This document shows positions 42,440 to 43,858 of a stretch of DNA of 43,858 bases, one piece after another (the stretch's first letter is position 1; the number at the start of each line of letters is the position of its first letter). A program made the position numbers and the translations under genes. Origin of the DNA: CALVZT01 sp964368755 (GTDB lineage Bacteria > Bacillota > Clostridia > Christensenellales > UBA1242). Where the stretch lies: NCBI GenBank assembly GCA_964368755.1, contig CAYJCR010000007.1, positions 1-43,858 of the forward strand, written 5' to 3'. The notes beneath the pieces were generated by a model, which was given only the letters and a program-made list of their open reading frames with translations, was not told the origin of the DNA and ran no database searches.

Positions 42440-43858
42440 CTTCGCTTCATTGGCGACCAGCCTCCGGCAGTTAACCGGTATAAACAAAATAAAAAAACCA
42501 GCCATAGCTAGTTCTTTTGGCTCCCCAGTTGCCTCAATATAAGAACCGCTATTTGTATTGTTTTCTATATCTGAAAGTATAGTTTCAGTTATTTCAGTTG
42601 GCTTGCCGTCAACATTTAATACAAATGTTATTCTTTTATTCTTCTCTGGCTCATCGTATAAATAAATAGCAATTACAAACACAGCAATTAAAGCTTTTCG
42701 GTTATGTAAATCGTTTGGGTCTCCATTTTTTAATTTTCTTAAAAAGAAAATAACTTGCTCTTCATTAAGTTTTGCACTTGCTTTGTTTTCTTCAATTGCA
42801 AGTTGTTTTTCTAGTTCTTTTTTATCTGCAATTACTTGCCCAAGTTTTTCATATAAGCCTTGACGCACTGTGTCAATAGGACACTCCGCCACCGCTTGTA
42901 AAAGGTTTGCTTGTTCTTTTTCGTATGATTTTAATTGTCTTATAAGCAACTCAAGAATTGAATTATCATTATTGTTTTCTGAAGCTTTAACCGCCTCTTT
43001 GGCAATAATTTCAATGTTCTTATCAGTTAAAATGCTATAACACTTATTAATAACTAAATCTTCAAGCCATTGTTTAGGGGCTTGTTTTTTATTACATAAT
43101 TTTTTTATGTTGTTTTTACAAGCATAGTAATAATGTTTTTTACCTGTGCGAGAAGTTCCGCAATATCCCACCATCATATTTTTGCAATATCCACAAAATA
43201 ATTTTGTAGTTAATAAGTACTCCTCATTTGCTTTGGTTCTTGCTCTTGCTTTTTTGTTCTTTTCTAAAATTGCTTGAACCTCATTGAAAAGTTTGTCAGA
43301 TATTATTCTAGGTATGCCGTCTTTAATTTCAATATCATCATAAAAATATATACCAACATACTTTTTATTCTGCAAAATATTGTAAAGTGAATTCTTAGTA
43401 AAAGGTTTTCCATATCCAGTTTTAAATTGTTTAGAGTTTAGATTATCAATAATTTCAACAACTGTTTTACCTTTTGCATATTGCTCAAATATCTCTCTAA
43501 TTATAACTGCACTTTGTTCGTCTATTTCATATTTTTTATCAACAATTTTATAACCTAATGCAACTTGACTACCAGTGTATAAACCTTTTTCAGCATTAAG
43601 TCTCATACCTCTTTTAACTTTTTGGGCAAGTTCTTTACTAAAATATTCTGCCATACCCTCTAAAACCGACTCTAACAAAATACTGCTTGCATCTTCTGAG
43701 TTTGTATTTTCACGAGCAGATAAAAGTTTAACACCATTCTTTTTTAGTTTTAATTTATTAATTGCACTATCTTCACGATTACGGGCGAATCTATCTAACT
43801 GATAAACCAAAACAGCCTCAAAAGTTTTCTTCTTACTATCTTCAAGCATTCTTTGAAA
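42440..43858 (-). CDS. Large serine recombinase, partial at both ends
   Basis: The frame enters from the right edge as FQRMLEDSKKK and continues AVLVYQLDRFARN, the second part of the resolvase catalytic domain. The catalytic serine lies beyond the window. A Recombinase domain follows (GYKIVDKKYEID to NKKYVGIYF), then a zinc ribbon (CGYCK ... CKN ... CNKK) and a coiled-coil stretch (QLKSYEKEQANLLQ). The frame is still open at the gap. Such enzymes integrate and excise phages, ICEs and other elements at attachment sites. The last 39 bases before the gap are about 62% G+C, far above the surrounding DNA. Confidence 0.88.

Noticed and set aside
9160..43858. Reading the T4SS-like genes and the serine recombinase as one integrative conjugative element
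   Set aside because: More than 20 kb of ordinary housekeeping genes lie between them, and the recombinase is joined only through an N gap.
1..43858. CRISPR arrays, tRNA or rRNA genes
   Set aside because: I looked for regular repeats and cloverleaf-type segments in intergenic DNA and found none; a covariance search was not possible.

Overview
The window reads as a chromosomal piece of a low-GC Gram-positive (Bacillota/Clostridia-like) bacterium, probably an uncultured lineage known from a draft or metagenome assembly. The reasons are AT-rich DNA, GGAGG-type ribosome sites, hairpin-plus-T-run terminators, a DivIVA-like protein, an acpS-to-mazF neighbourhood like that of Bacillus, lipoprotein and single-membrane surface proteins, and a 100-N scaffold gap at 42340-42439. 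The lineage call is an inference. I saw no rRNA, tRNA or CRISPR array.

Region 1 (1-20.3 kb) is the unusual part. It starts with a Rho-family protein whose ATPase motifs are gone. Convergent to it is a 2531-residue surface protein with a signal peptide, Ig-like repeats and a C-terminal membrane anchor. An acidic 911-residue lipoprotein follows. Then comes a type IV secretion-like core: a polytopic VirB6/TrbL-like protein with a roughly 380-residue charged cytoplasmic tail, and a VirB4 ATPase fused to an N-terminal PrgI/VirB3-like membrane domain. Next are two unrecognised soluble proteins (688 and 82 residues) in one operon. No relaxase, VirD4 coupling protein, integrase or origin of transfer lies beside them. 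This is the best candidate here for an undescribed system: a resident, relaxase-less T4SS-like machine with its own surface proteins.

Region 2 (20.3-28.5 kb) holds metabolic and housekeeping genes: class II aldolase, a GT2-like membrane protein with a histone H1-like tail, an M29 aminopeptidase, GAPDH, a zinc-ribbon/TM2 protein, MnmA, a processive-type GT2 glycosyltransferase, and a small orphan gene with a near-consensus promoter.

Region 3 (28.6-35.2 kb) contains the overlapping yigZ-like/recX/acpS operon. It is followed by a MazF-type toxin preceded by a Cys-rich 50-residue ORF instead of a recognisable antitoxin, a small membrane protein, lgt, a DivIVA-like protein, an orphan 400-residue protein and a PHP phosphoesterase.

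Region 4 (35.2-42.3 kb) contains glmS, pepF, a metallophosphoesterase, a VTT-domain membrane protein, two small unknowns, a nucleoside deaminase and a Nudix protein cut by the gap. Right of the gap is part of a large serine recombinase that runs off the window; its linkage to the rest rests on scaffolding only.

A recurring feature is genes whose start codon sits 6-7 nt after a -10 box with no ribosome site (yigZ-like, lgt, the VTT gene, probably glmS and a 77-residue ORF). This suggests leaderless transcription. Convergent gene pairs repeatedly share one bidirectional terminator.
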